A stretch of DNA of 64,000 nt from Punica granatum (taxonomy: Eukaryota; Streptophyta; Magnoliopsida; Myrtales; Lythraceae): the NCBI RefSeq assembly GCF_007655135.1, contig NC_045128.1, positions 35,186,811 to 35,250,810 on the forward strand, read 5' to 3'. Positions 25,138 to 37,910 of the stretch are shown here, in pieces. Every line of letters begins with the position of its first letter. Position 1 is the first letter of the stretch. The translations under genes and the position numbers were made by a program. The notes below the pieces were generated by a model. That model had not been told where the DNA came from. It worked only from the letters and a program-made list of their open reading frames with translations, and made no database searches.

Positions 25138-25463
25138 AATCAAATTGAACTTTGCAAACTCTTCTTGATCAGAATATATTTTCTTTCGAAACCATAGTCC
25201 GATCCATCCTTCTTTGTCGTGTCTGCCCAAATTCATTGCTGATCATACCAATGGGTCAATTGACAAATCCTCAGTGGTCCATACAGATGAAAACTGCCCA
25301 ATGTGTGAAGAGTTCGCTCATTGCAACCTCGACTACCGATACCCTTCGATTCAGGTTTCATGATACTCACCCCTCGGGCCTATCGACTACGTCCCCTTTG
25401 TCTAAACGCATCCATATTTCTTACTTACCGGGCATATTCTATGGACGTCTCTGTTATATAATT

Positions 25464-25490
25464 AATTAAATATATATATATATATATATA
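25464..25490. repeat. (AT)n microsatellite
   Basis: AT dinucleotide run following a short AT-rich ORF end. Confidence 0.8.
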
Positions 25491-25559
25491 TTATTTGAAT
25501 TTATCTTTAATTTTCTTCGGTAATCAACATATAGTTGCTTGAAAACGTTAACCTAAATA

Positions 25560-25716
25560 CAAGGATTTCTTTCCTCTTACATAGGAGGTCAATTGTTTAA
25601 TACAATGAAATACGATCCTAAATAACTAATAAAAGAGTATATGGATAGTCACACTACAATCATTCAAATTAAAATCTCTTTGTTGTCAGACGAATACGTA
25701 CGTCATTACGCTATCC
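25560..25716 (-). mobile_element. SINE-like dispersed repeat, copy E
   Basis: Read on the minus strand it gives 'gcgtaatgacgtacgtattcg', 'gtgtgactatccatatactc', 'ttttattagttattta', 'tttcattgtattaaac' and 'gacctcctatgtaa'. This order matches copies A, C and D. Confidence 0.45.
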
Positions 25717-26189
25717 ACTCTTTTGATAGTAAATACAAATTTTTTTGGTGGTATAAATACAAAGATTTCTAAAGCGTGCAATGGCCACTTCTCGAGGGGT
25801 ATAAAACTAAATATTATTTATGCGAAACATATCTCTAGGCAAAAAAAAAAAAAACCCTCGTCTAGCCAAAAGAAATTATTATCCAAGATCATTGATCACA
25901 CATCACATACAATATTATCATTTTGGTGGAAATATTATAATGTTTTATTATTTAATTAGTAGTATAATTATCGCTTCTGTCTTCATCTTTCTGCTATATA
26001 GGGTCGAACACTAGAAAGAAACAATACAAATCGCCAAAATACGCCTATAAGAAATACTAAATTATATGATGTATTGAAAGGGCGTTATGTAATACTGTGA
26101 TACCTGGCTCTTGATTTAGAAATAAAGATTCTAAATTCGATCCCCACCCTATATATAGGACGTCCTGCACCTATCAATTGACATATGCA

Positions 26190-26229
26190 TATATATCTTC
26201 TTCTTCTTCTTCTTTTCTTCTTCTTTTTT
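26190..26229. repeat. (CTT)n-type pyrimidine microsatellite
   Basis: Imperfect CTT trinucleotide repeat grading into poly-T. Confidence 0.75.
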
Positions 26230-26489
26230 TCTCCCTTTTTAAAGGACAGTATATATGGATTTAGCTATAGGGATCAGGACTCTCTCATTAATTAGTACTC
26301 TTCCACTCAAAATTAGTTTCAGAAACACATCTTGGAATCATTTCGTTCCTCGTCACCGATTTTGGAATCGTACTCTTACAATCCATTCTGCGTTCACTGC
26401 ATGTTATAAACCGAGCTTTCGCATCAAACTCGGAGATAACATGGCTGAAATCCTAGTACAGAATTGAATATAAGTTCATCTGAACCCTG

Positions 26490-26490
<1 letters not shown>

Positions 26491-26523
<33 letters not shown>

Positions 26524-26525
26524 GT
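26491..26525. repeat. Compound (AT)n(GTAT)n microsatellite
   Basis: An AT dinucleotide run passes into tetranucleotide GTAT units. Confidence 0.75.
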
Positions 26526-26739
26526 AGAGATATAAAGTATTAATTAAATAAATATTTCTGTTCATTGCAATTGGTTGATACATCACGAACAGAGCTCACA
26601 CACGCCATTCATCCTCTTCTGCATGTTTTGTTCTGGGAGCATATTTAGGTTGGAATAAAATCTCACCAATAATGATACTTTATATAAAGAAACATTTGTC
26701 ATCTACTAAAGGGGAGCCACGGCATACATCTTGCCATAC

Positions 26740-26950
26740 CACCAAGATCCGATAGCCTAGTGATTAAGATTTAATTAAATTATCTTAACGTTTTGGATTC
26801 GAGTATTCTCGCAACTGCAGTTATTTAAGACGAGACATGCACATGCCTTAATAATCTTGTAGGGAAGGCTATACTTGACGTAAGAGAGTTCATGTAATCT
26901 TAGTCCGTCGATCCTTAGCGCTTTTGATATTGGCTAGTTCCCAGTATTAA
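26740..26950 (+). repeat. Repeat fragment with tRNA-like promoter boxes
   Basis: 'gatagcctagtgattaag' resembles a tRNA-derived A box and 'ggattcgagtattc' a B box about 45 bp downstream, as in plant SINEs. A tail and target duplication were not identified, so the boundary is approximate and the class uncertain. Confidence 0.3.
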
Positions 26951-27121
26951 TAGCTATGTCAACAAAAAGTTAACAGATTAATCCAGGTTCATTCTTTTTA
27001 TATGCATTAGATGATATCCAAAGGGCCAATAACTAGATTAATCTAAATTCGAGCATTCAGTCTCAGTCCGCTAAGAATATAAAACTCTTTTAACTGTGGA
27101 TTTGTGAGACCTCTTGTATTT

Positions 27122-27275
27122 TCTTATTTTCTCTTTTTTAGATTACATGGAAGGTTCATGGGTCTAGTATAATGAAATATAAATCATAAAATCTAATAAA
27201 AGTATGGATAGTCACACTAAATATTGAATATGGAACCTCTTGCTTATTAGGTGAAAGCGTACGACACTGCGATAT
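27122..27275 (-). mobile_element. SINE-like dispersed repeat, copy C
   Basis: On the minus strand: 'atcgcagtgtcgtacgc' head, 'agaggttccatattcaata' (B-box-like), 'gtgtgactatccatac', 'ttttattag', 'tttcattatactag' and a tail of 'ctaaaaaagag'. One of the clearest members of the family in this window. Confidence 0.5.
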
Positions 27276-27400
27276 ACGCGCTTTGATTCTTATTTCCTCT
27301 TTTCATTATTAATGTCTTGGTAAGTTTACAGATTTCCATAGATAGCATATATATTTCTTATCCCGTGAGTCGAGGACGAACCTAGCAATATGACACCATA

Positions 27401-27922
27401 AGGTTGTCTCCAGCCGACGCCTCAACGGCATCTCCCTTGCCACATGGCAAGGGAGGGAGACGCCTATGGAGACATGTAGGGCGAGAGAAGGCAGCCGCCC
27501 AATTGGCAGCTGCCCCGTGGCAGGTCTTGGCCCACGCGGCCCAGACCTGTCTCCATTAATTCTTTTTTTAAATAAAAAAAATTGGCTGCAACTGTCACAA
27601 ATGTGGCCGTTGCAACCAGTTTGATTTTTTTATAAATTTAATTCATAAAAAATATATATTTCTTTTGCATTTTTTTAGTTATGTTTAATTAATTAAAACT
27701 GTTAAGAATATATATTAATTATATATAATAGTAGTTATATGTATTTAATTAATATAATATGTATGTGAGGTCGGATTGGAGACACCAAAATCAAGAAATC
27801 TATTGGAGTAGATGTCTCTCTTTTTTATGGAGCTTGTCTCTGTCTGATGTGACGTCTATATGGTAGTATGAGATTCAGTCTAGAGACAACGGCCGAGACA
27901 CATCCATTGGAGAGAGCCTCAG
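27401..27922. mobile_element. Probable non-autonomous DNA transposon with short inverted ends
   Basis: The left end 'aaggttgtctccagcc' pairs imperfectly with the complement of the right end 'ggctctctccaatgg'. 'gtctc'/'gagac' motifs recur throughout. A perfect 11-bp hairpin (ctcccttgcca and its complement) lies at about 27432-27455. The ends are GC-rich and the core (27560-27770) is very AT-rich. No clear target duplication was found, so the superfamily (hAT or PIF/Harbinger) is undecided and the ends are approximate. Confidence 0.45.
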
Positions 27923-28277
27923 AGTAGACGTAGGTCCTATCCCCTTCACATTCCCTTTTGAAAAAAAGACAGCTCTTTCTGATATCCTTCCATTTGAAGA
28001 TCAACGTCTTGCATGGCCAATGGCTTTGTCACGTAGTTGCTCATTGAGCTAATTAAGCCACTACAAATTAAGGTGACATTCCTCGAAGAAACGCATGTAA
28101 GATAGCAAAGGTGCTCCCCAAGAATTAGCGTGACTGTACTCTTGAACTCCGCACCTTTCAGCAAACTTCTCGATCGATTTAACCACAAACCATACAAGTC
28201 CTTGTTAGGCATAGCTCTCGATAGGATCATTGTTGTGGAAGATTAGAGAGAAGCTTCCTAATAATTAATCTGGGCAA

Positions 28278-31200
28278 ATGGATTACGAGGTCTTTGGGTT
28301 AGTCATCGTCCTGTTGCTGTGCGTCGCGTGGGCAATAGTGACTGAGCGTCGCCAGCGGCAGCTGGAGGAGCTGGGGCAGCTGCCACCAGGGCCAAGGCCG
28401 TTCCCGGTGGTGGGAAACATCTTCCAGCTAGGCTGGGCCCCGCACGTGTCATTTGCCGAGCTGGCCCAGAAGTTCGGTCCTATCATGACCTTGTGGCTTG
28501 GATCCATGGGCACCGTGGTAATCTCGTCCGATGAGGTGGCCCGGGAGATGTTCAAGAACCATGACGCGGTCCTTGCTGGAAGGAAGATCTACGAGGCCAT
28601 GAAGGGCAATCATGGGCACGAGGGCAGCATAATCACGTCCCAGTATGGCCCACACTGGCAGATGCTCAGGCGGCTCTGCACCACTGAGTTCTTTGTGACG
28701 AGCCGGTTAGATGCCATGAGATGTGTCCGAGGGAGGTGTATCGATCAAATGGTGCAGTTCGTGGAGGATGCAGGAGCCTCAGGAACCGCTGGGATTGATG
28801 TCGGGAGGTTCTTCTTCTTGATGGCTTTCAACCTTATTGGAAACCTCATGTTCTCTAAGGATCTTTTGGATCCCAAATCAGAGAGAGGTGCCAAATTTTT
28901 CTATCACGCAGGTAATTTGCTATCGACGCCAGGCATATACAATGTATTACTTTGCTTTGTTGTTTTTTCCTCTTCTGTTTTACTTAATAAAGTCTAAATT
29001 TATATGATGAAAAAGACCCATAATAACATAATTTCTCCAGATGAAAATTTGTTTCTATACGTGTGTTTCATGTAATCCTGGCAGGTGACATGGAAACAAC
29101 TAGTGTTTTTCACGCTTCGCTGCAAGTAACATAATTTTTATAAAGATAACTATCTGAAAATTTTCGTTAGGTTCGCTATGTTATACATCCTGTGTAATTA
29201 AAATAAAAATAATGGAGTTATAATATAACATAGATTTATAATAAATTTAAAGAAAATGTTGTTCGTAGAATTAATAGAAAGTATGATATTCCTATTTGGA
29301 GAGACGAAATAAAATGATATAACAGTTTTTCATAGTATGAATTGTTTATTAGATTCTTTATCTTGATTTTCATTTTTCATAAATAAATGTAAATATAAGA
29401 AAAAATAAAAGTCTATCCTGTGGTGCTTGATAATCACATCTCGTCTTAGCTTATTTATAAAAGTGAAAATTGGATGTGATTACCATAATTATTCGGATGC
29501 ATGGATTAGTCATTAAGATATTTTTGAAAACTTATTCCTACTTTTCTCAGCTGTCATGCAAACAGGAGGAGGTGAAAGTAATTATTATTAGGTCTATTTT
29601 CGGATAATATGTAGTTAAACTAGACATACAAAATTTCAGATTTCTGTTTATACTTATCAATCAGGACCAAGAGGCAAGATATATCTTAAATAAGATATAG
29701 TTCTTTCACCCAAGAAAACAAATAAGATATAATTCATTCACCCTAGAAAATAAGATATAATTCATATAGTAAGAATTTTTAATATTTATAGATGGAATTT
29801 TTCTTACAGTTTTTTGATCAATTTGTAAAATGGAGCCTTTTTTTCAATTACAAAAGGGATCTATGGACTTAGTAAGATGGAGCCAAAACTAATGTTATGA
29901 TGTAAGTGAAAATAATAATAAAATATAAGCCAAATGGAGATATCTAGGGAAGGGCTTGGTAGAGGCAAAAAATTATTCAGAAGAAAGAAAATTAGATAAT
30001 AAGTCCCTTTATAAGTAGTACCTAAATATGGTCTTTTAAAAAAAAGATAAAGTTAATAATATGATCAATTGCGAGAATATGCTTGTTACTCTCCCTTGAA
30101 TTCCTTATAACTCTACTTTATTTTTGTGGATTAATTTATAAGTTTTCTCGAATTTCCGGTTACGAAAGACGCCAATGACTTAATATAAGGAAAATGAAAT
30201 ATAAAGGAATCCATATAATCCTACTTACCCGAAATCTTTTAGTTCCTAGGAATGAGTGTGTGCTATTATATTACACTTTCTTTCTCACTCTTTGAAATTT
30301 TAAGTACAATAAGAAAAAGGGAGATACAGAGAAAATCGGAAATTTGAGTCCTTGCCCTATTTTTCTCTCATCCCCACTTTAGAAGCTCCCTTGCATTATT
30401 TTACATCTTGATGCTCATTATATTGCTTTCATTGCTTGTGCTAATCCAATTCACAAACGGATCATTCAGCTATATTCTAATAAAAAAATGAGTATACTCA
30501 TGTCAGTTTGGATGAAAATTATTCCGGTACAAATATAGTTCATAAAATCCTTAAGACATATAGATCGGTGTGACGATTTCTCTAATAATTGATCCTGAGT
30601 GGTTGCAGGGAAGGTGATGGAGTTGGCGGGGAAGCCAAACATGGCAGATTTCTTGCCGGCACTGAGGTGGTTGGACCCGCAGAGGATCAGGAGCTGGACG
30701 CAGTTTCACGTGAATCGGGCCTTCGATATCGCTGGGGAGTTCATTAGGGAAAGAATGGAGACCGTGAGGACCAGTAGTGCTGCTGGTAGTAATGGATCGA
30801 CTGTGGAAGAAGAGGAGAAGAGGAACAAGGACTTCCTTGATGTGCTGTTGGAGTTCCGCGGCAACGGCGTCAATGAGCCTGCTACCTTCTCGTCGAGGAC
30901 CATCAACGTCATCGTTTTTGTAAGTCTTATATGGAAATATTTTTTTTGGATAAATAGTCTTATATGAACTTCCTCTCCTTACTATTGACAAATTCACAGC
31001 AATAGAAGTATATGTTTTATAAAAATATACACACTCATACACATGTATACATGCACATCTTTACTTTTTTTTTTTGGGTGAAATGCACATGTTTACTTTG
31101 TTAGGTTTGTTAAATCACATGAGATTTTTTTTATTAATATTAATTCCTATAGATGAATGTGCAGTTTTAGAATACTTGTTTCTTATTATCATGCTTAGTT

Positions 31201-32302
31201 CTTATCAAATTAAAGTGAACAGGATCACATTTATCGAGACAGTACGATGCAATATATACATGTATATATTGATTACATCTTCTCGTGACCGACGTTTAGA
31301 TATACATATTGTCGTCCATAAAATATATTTGTTACATTCAATGCCTTGATATACACGTCTCCGTTTTGGTGCTCGTGTAAAATTAATATGTGCAGCTCGC
31401 GATTCGTATCACATGGCTTTTGTTTCTTCTCTTGGGGGCTCTTCTCTGGATGTCTGGAATCTTTTCTTGATAAATATCCACCAAAAAATGTATAACTCTA
31501 GCTATAAAATATAATTAAGAATACCCATAAGGGCTATGGCTTGATCCGCTCGTTAGTCTAAGCCAATTGATGATGCAACAAGAGCCCTGATTTTATGTCG
31601 TATAATGTTCCCACATGATAATAGGATTTATAACCAACTCGATTTATTTATACAACCATTCATTATAACCCCGCGGTGCAGGAAATGTTTACTGCTGGAA
31701 CTGACACGACCACGAGCACATTGGAGTGGGCCATGGCCGAGCTCCTCCACAACCCGCGGACGATAAGGAAGGCCCAAGACGAGCTGAGGAGCGTAGTGAG
31801 CCCCAACAAGAAGCTTGAGGAGAAGGACATAGAGAACCTCCCTTACCTCAGGGCAGTCATAAAGGAGACTCTCAGGCTTCACCCACCACTCCCCTTCTTA
31901 GTCCCTCACATGGCCATGAGGTCTTGCAAGATGCTAGGGTATTACATCCCCAAGGAGACCCAGATCCTTGTCAATGTCTGGGCCATCGGCCGTGACCCTA
32001 AGACATGGAAGAACCCTCTCGAGTTCCAGCCCGAGAGGTTCCTTGAGCCCGACTCTGTGGACTTTAAGGGGCACCACTTCCAGTTCATACCATTTGGGTC
32101 GGGCCGAAGGATGTGCCCTGCCGTGCCACTGGCTTCTCGGGTGCTCCCACTGGCTCTGGGGTCACTCCTCCACTCCTTCGACTGGAAGCTGGCTGATGGT
32201 CTCAAGCCTGAGAACATGGACATGAGCGAGAGGATGGGGATCACGCTCCGGAAAGCCGTGCCTCTAAAGGCAATACCGGTGCCCTACAACAAGTTGATGT
32301 AG
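28278..32302 (+). CDS. CYP76-like cytochrome P450, 521 aa, three exons
   Basis: Predicted ER-anchored haem monooxygenase of the plant A-type (CYP71 clan), closest by eye to CYP76. Exons 28278-28911, 30609-30919 and 31682-32302, all GT-AG. An N-terminal membrane helix (residues about 6-22) is followed by the proline hinge LPPGPRPFPVVGN. The I-helix AGTDTTTS starts at residue 320, the K-helix ETLR is at 377-380 and PERF at 432-435. The haem loop FGSGRRMCPA has Cys460. Its last residue is Ala, not the usual Gly, which the standard P450 signature tolerates. The second intron sits at the conserved position just before the I-helix; the first (1.7 kb, after YHAG) is absent from the paralogue at 47040. 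A copia element lies about 165 bp downstream. The substrate is unknown: CYP76 enzymes often oxidise monoterpenols or iridoids, but that is family knowledge. Confidence 0.92.
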
Positions 32303-32464
32303 AAAGTATCTGAACCCTTGTTCATCCCAATATTAAGCTTGAGATAAGTTGCGATTAAACTGTGTATCGTGAATTGTATGCCAAGGCTGCTTGGTACGAC
32401 CTAATGCTATTATCATGACGCGTTCTATATGATCAAATCATCATTTGCTTTCAAATGAGTATTC

Positions 32465-32469
32465 TAATC
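32465..32469. repeat. Target-site duplication of the copia element (left)
   Basis: taatc, identical to 37911-37915 at the other end. Confidence 0.9.
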
Positions 32470-33171
32470 TGTTGGGGTTAGGGATGTACTCAACCAAACA
32501 ATAACGCAGCGATTAATCTTCCTCCCCTTCTAGTGTAATCGAGATAGGAACTAATCAAATCAACCAACAAGCAGTAAAGTAAAATAACACCAAGAATTTT
32601 ACGTGGAAAACCCCAATGTGGGGAAAAACCACGGGACCAACTCCGAATCAACGATCCACTATAAAGGTTATACAATGTCTTTCATCAAGGGTAAACCCTT
32701 GGATCACCAAACTCAAGAGAAACACTCTCTTGGATCACCCAAATACTAAATTCGTCACCCACACCGGGTGGTTCACAAAATCAGCTGAAACAGCACCTAC
32801 AGAGCTCGAATAGAAATTCTGACCGTTCAGAAGTTAGCCCCACGTGTTGTGAAGCTGCTGTCAAAATTTCGTCCCAATCGGAGTTCGTTTGACGTCCCGA
32901 TCGAGGTTTGATCTCCAGCTGCGCGCTGCCCCTGTTGAGCAGAATTCGGCTCTGCTCTTCCTTTGTTCTTTGTGCTGTTTTGCTGCTTGCAGCTCCTCTG
33001 CCGCTGCTGTCTACCTTCTGCTGCTACTGCAGTCTGCTGCTGCTTTTATACCTCAGCTGATTTGCTGAAGAATAAACCCTAACAAAAATGGGTTCTTGGG
33101 CCTATTAAAGCCCGATAAAAGCCCAATACAATTTGAGCCCAACTTCCTCCAAATTGGAGGGATACCCAACA
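32470..33171 (-). repeat. 3' LTR of the copia element
   Basis: 702 bp, starting tgttgggg and ending cccaaca on the plus strand. It matches the other LTR at all but one site. Confidence 0.96.
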
Positions 33172-33172
33172 A

Positions 33173-33186
33173 ACTCCCCCTTCCCG
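33173..33186 (-). promoter_or_regulatory. Polypurine tract of the copia element
   Basis: On the minus strand cgggaagggggagt directly precedes the 3' LTR. This is the usual primer for plus-strand cDNA synthesis in LTR retrotransposons. Confidence 0.85.
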
Positions 33187-33187
33187 A

Positions 33188-36177
33188 CTATTTGGAGGCT
33201 TCAAGCATACCGGCTATACTTCGGCAAACATGAAGTTTCTCCCTAGCGAGAGGTTTTGTCATCATATCAGCTCCATTCTCATCAGTGTGCACTTTGTCTA
33301 GCTTCACCAGCTTGGACTCCAACACATCTCTAATCCAATGAAACTTGATATCGATATGCTTCGACCTCGAATGGAAAGTGGGATTCTTGCAAAGATGAAT
33401 GGCGCTTTGACTATCACAGTGTAGAACATACCTTTCTTGCTTCAAGCTCAACTCCTGCAAAAACTTTTGCAACCACAACATCTCCTTGCAACCTTCGGTC
33501 ACCGCAATGTATTCGGCTTCCGTTGTAGACAAAGCGATGCACTTTTGAAGCCTTGACTGCCATGAGATAGCTCCCCTGCAAAAGTCATCAAGTATCCCGA
33601 AGTGGATTTCCGGGAATCGATATCTCCTGCCATATCTGCATCCGTGTAGCCCTCTAACTCCGGCTTACCAGTGCCAAAGTGTAAACACACCTTGGATGTT
33701 CCTCTGAGATACTTCAGAATCCACTTAACTGCATTCCAATGCTCTTTCCCCGGATTGGAGAGAAAACGACTAACCACACCAACAGAATGAGCGATATCTG
33801 GTCTTGTACAGACCATGGCATACATCAAACTTCCTACAGCTGATGAGTAAGGAACTTTCTTCATCTCTTCTTTCTCCTTCTCACTTGTAGGACATTGCTT
33901 CGAGCTAAGTTTGAAATGAGAAGCAAGTGGTGATGAAACTGGTTTAGCATTACCCATGTTGAACCGATCCAAAATCTTCTCGATGTACTTCTCTTGAGAA
34001 AGCCAAAGTTTTCCACTTGATCTGTCACGAGAAATATGCATCCCAAGGATCTGCTTTGCCGGTCCCAAATCCTTCATGGCAAAGGACTTGTTGAGCTCCT
34101 TCTTCAACTCTGTAATCTTGCTCATATCATGACCAACAAGTAGCATATCATCCACATATAACAGTAAAATGATAAAATCACCATTCGAGAATTGTTTCAC
34201 GAACACACAATGATCTGAAGTTGTCCGTGTGTAGCCATGGCTCAACATGAAAGAGTCAAACTTTTTATACCACTGCCGAGGTGCTTGCTTAAGCCCATAC
34301 AAGCTCTTCCTCAGCCTGCACACCAAATGCTCCTTACCTTTAACTCGGAATCCTTCAGGCTGCTCCATATATATTTCTTCCTCCAAGTCACCATGTAGGA
34401 AAGCTGTTTTTACATCGAGCTGCTCGATCTCCAAATTTAGACTAGCTGCCAGTGCGAGAACAACTCGGATCGATGACATCTTGACAACGGGCGAGAAGAT
34501 CTCCTCGAAGTCAACTCCTTTCTTCTGGTTGAAACCTTTCACTACCAGTCGAGCTTTGTATCGAGGTCGCGAGTTCTCTGTCTTCAACCTGTAGACCCAT
34601 TTGTTCTTCAATGCTCTCTTACCTTGCGGTAGCTTCACTAGGTCATACGTGTGATTTTCAGACAAAGAGTTCATCTCCTCATTCATCGCCTTCAACCAGT
34701 GCTCCTTGTACTCATGTGCCACAGCTTCATCATAGCACTCAGGTTCTCCCCCGTCAGTCAGTAGCACATATTCATGAGGCGGATATCTTGTAGATGATCG
34801 TCTTATTCTATCAGATTGTCTAGGTAGATCTGCAGGCTCTAACTGTAACTGCGAGCCTGTATCATCCGTAGTCACATCATCATCTACCTGAGGAATCTCA
34901 CCCCCAGTCGTGGTTTCTTCATACTCACCAGATACCTCTTCCACTGGATGCTCTACATCAACCGGTACAGGAATAGAGATCTCGTGAGGATTGCCTACAC
35001 TGGCCTTCTCTAACTTTTGCAAATCCTCGATTGTCTGGTCCTCAAAGAAGACAACATCCCTGCTCCTGATGATCTTCTTGCTATCAGGGTCCCAAAGCCT
35101 GTACCCGAACTCTTCATGTGCATAACCCAAGAAGATGCACTGTTTTGCCTTGGCATCAAGTTTTGATCTTTCATCTCGAGGAATGTGAACAGATGCCCTG
35201 CACCCGAATACTCTGAGATGCTTGTATGATACTTTCTTGCCGGTCCACACCTGCTGGGGTACATCTCCATCAAGTGCAACTGACGGTGTAAGATTAATAA
35301 GATCAACCGCTGACCTCATTGCCTCGCCCCAGAAAGGCTTAGACAGTTTCACTTGAGAAAGCATACAACGAACTCTCTCAACAATTGTGTGGTTCATCCT
35401 CTCTGCAAGCCCGTTCTGTTGTGGTGTCTTCGGTACCGTCTTCTCAAGTTTGATACCGTGAGTCCTGCAATAGTTCTCGAAAGGACCTCTATACTCACCA
35501 CCATTATCAGCTCTGACACATTTCAGCTTCATGCCTGTTTCTCTTTCCACTGCTACATGGAAGTTCTTGAAAATCTCAGTCACCTGATCTTTAGTTCTCA
35601 TAGGGTAAGCCCAAACTTTCCTGGTGTGATCATCTATAAATGTCACAAAATAGAGAGCACCACCAAGAGATCTATCCGACATAAAACAAACATCTGTATG
35701 CACAAGATCAAGTATATGATGGCATCTAGAGGGACGACTTCTAACAAAAGAAACTCTCCTCTGCTTACCAGCTAAACAGTGATCACAGGTGCTCAAGTGC
35801 ATACCTTTAATGGGCAAAGACTGCTTTCTAGCAAGAATTTGAATACCCTTCTCACTGATATGCCCAAGTCTCCTATGCCATAGCTCGATAGGATAATCCT
35901 CAACAACATTAACCTGACCGGAGTTGTGTCTGGCACGCAGCCTGTAGAGAGTGTCGGTCTTCTGACCCCGTGCCACAATCAACGAACCCTTGGAGAGCTT
36001 CCATCTCCCATTGCTGAATTCATTACTGTAGCCTTCATCATCAAGTGACCCGTCGAGATTAGGTTAAGGCGAATTTCTGGAACATGCCTCACCTTCTTCA
36101 AAAACAACTTGCAGCCAAGCTCGGTCTCTAGACAGACATCACCAATACCGACAATCTTGCATGATTGTCCATTCCCC
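33188..36177 (-). pseudogene. copia pol: integrase, reverse transcriptase, RNase H (frameshifted)
   Basis: The main open frame (35982-33499, 827 codons) holds the pre-integrase Cys pair (CDHC), the integrase core with HTDVC, RADNGGEY and NGLAERMN (D, D, E catalytic set), the reverse transcriptase with LDVKTAFLHG and the YVDDM active site near 34145-34160, and the start of RNase H (YTDADMAGD). The rest of RNase H (TTEAEYIA, DSQSA) lies in another frame, 33532-33188. Upstream, the end of protease and the linker occupy a third frame (to about 36215). Breaks lie near 36200, 36055 and 33575, each beside a short run of G on the coding strand. As written, the element cannot make one continuous polyprotein. 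Whether this is real decay or sequencing error is open. Confidence 0.93.
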
Positions 36178-36181
36178 ATTC

Positions 36182-37153
36182 TCACATAACCATAGTCCCC
36201 GTAGTGTAAGATGAAAAGAAATCCCGATGAGGAGTGACATGAAACGAGGCACCTGTATCTGCAACCCAGGTAGAGTCCTGACATGTGAAATTCACATAGG
36301 CTTCATCACAAATGATGTAGGTCTCTCCATCACATGCCACTGCTGTAGTGCCTTCTTCCTTCTTGCTCTCACCGTTGCCATTCTGATTTTTCTTCAGAGC
36401 TCTACACTCCCTTTTGTAGTGTCCCTCTTTTCCACAGTGATAGCAAGTGACCACTTTCCTCGTCTTCGACTTTGATCTGCCCCTCGATTTGCCACGTGAG
36501 TTACTATGCTTGGAAGAGAAATTTCTGCTTTGACTTCTCCCCCGTTGTTCAGTAACCAAAGCTTCAGACTGAATGGAAATTCCCGTGCCTTTCCTTCTAG
36601 TCTCCTCATTAAATAAACTGTCTGTCACCGTAGCCAACGATAGCTTCCCGTTTGGCGCAGAATTGCTTAATGCAACCACAAGTGTGTCCCAATTATCCGG
36701 TAGAGTCCCTAAAAGTAGACAAGCCTGCAACTCATCGGGTAATATTATCTCCAGGTTCGTCAACTGGTTAATAATATCCTGGAAATTATTCATGTGCGCA
36801 GCCATATCACCTCCATCCTGGAAACGAAGATGAACCAGCTTCTTCACGAGGAATGCCTTATTTTGCGGTGTCTTCCTCGCATAGAGATTTGTCAATTTAT
36901 CCCACAAAGCTTTTGCATTTGTCTCCTGAGCAACATGATGATAAATACTATTGTCTATCCACTGCCGAATCAAACCAATAGTCTTCCGATTTGTGCGTTC
37001 CCAAGCCTTGTCATCCTTATCTTTGGGTTTCGCGGGATCCCCTTCAATAGGATCGTACAAATCCCTGCAAAATAGAAGATCCTCCATCCGAGACTTCCAT
37101 ATAGAGTAGTTGGTTGCATTCAACTTGAACATAGATCCTGTAGATTCCTCCAT
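36182..37153 (-). pseudogene. copia gag and start of protease
   Basis: The frame opens at an ATG at 37153 (MEESTGSMFKLNATNYSIW), 56 bp inside the 5' LTR. The N-terminal part is a UBN2/Tnt1-type capsid region. A CX2CX4HX4C zinc knuckle (CYHCGKEGHYKREC) is at 36404-36445. The retroviral-type aspartic protease motif WVADTGASFHVT follows. The frame is lost just downstream near 36200, so gag is intact but is not joined in frame to the rest of pol. Confidence 0.93.
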
Positions 37154-37194
37154 CTCGAAAACACCGAAAAAACTCAAAACTTCTCTAACCCGAA

Positions 37195-37206
37195 GCTCTG
37201 ATACCA
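37195..37206 (-). promoter_or_regulatory. Primer-binding site (initiator tRNA-Met)
   Basis: tggtatcagagc on the minus strand, two bases from the 5' LTR. This is the standard plant LTR-retrotransposon match to the 3' end of initiator methionine tRNA. Confidence 0.95.
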
Positions 37207-37208
37207 CT

Positions 37209-37910
37209 TGTTGGGGTTAGGGATGTACTCAACCAAACAATAACGCAGCGATTAATCTTCCTCCCCTTCTAGTGTAATCGAGATAGGAACTAATCAAATC
37301 AACCAACAAGCAGTAAAGTAAAACAACACCAAGAATTTTACGTGGAAAACCCCAATGTGGGGAAAAACCACGGGACCAACTCCGAATCAACGATCCACTA
37401 TAAAGGTTATACAATGTCTTTCATCAAGGGTAAACCCTTGGATCACCAAACTCAAGAGAAACACTCTCTTGGATCACCCAAATACTAAATTCGTCACCCA
37501 CACCGGGTGGTTCACAAAATCAGCTGAAACAGCACCTACAGAGCTCGAATAGAAATTCTGACCGTTCAGAAGTTAGCCCCACGTGTTGTGAAGCTGCTGT
37601 CAAAATTTCGTCCCAATCGGAGTTCGTTTGACGTCCCGATCGAGGTTTGATCTCCAGCTGCGCGCTGCCCCTGTTGAGCAGAATTCGGCTCTGCTCTTCC
37701 TTTGTTCTTTGTGCTGTTTTGCTGCTTGCAGCTCCTCTGCCGCTGCTGTCTACCTTCTGCTGCTACTGCAGTCTGCTGCTGCTTTTATACCTCAGCTGAT
37801 TTGCTGAAGAATAAACCCTAACAAAAATGGGTTCTTGGGCCTATTAAAGCCCGATAAAAGCCCAATACAATTTGAGCCCAACTTCCTCCAAATTGGAGGG
37901 ATACCCAACA
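37209..37910 (-). repeat. 5' LTR of the copia element
   Basis: 702 bp with TG...CA ends. It should hold the element's promoter. One substitution relative to the other LTR. Confidence 0.96.

Larger units (their letters stand above)
32470..37910 (-). mobile_element. Ty1/copia LTR retrotransposon (Tnt1/Tork-like), 5441 bp
   Basis: A complete structure on the minus strand: 702-bp LTRs at 32470-33171 (3' LTR) and 37209-37910 (5' LTR), TG...CA ends, a 5-bp duplication taatc on both sides, a primer-binding site matching initiator tRNA-Met, and a purine tract next to the 3' LTR. The interior encodes gag, protease, integrase, reverse transcriptase and RNase H in copia order, interrupted by three frameshifts. 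The LTRs differ at one position (32585 T against 37324 C), so insertion was recent. It lies in the 3' flank of the first P450 gene, in antisense orientation to it. Confidence 0.97.
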
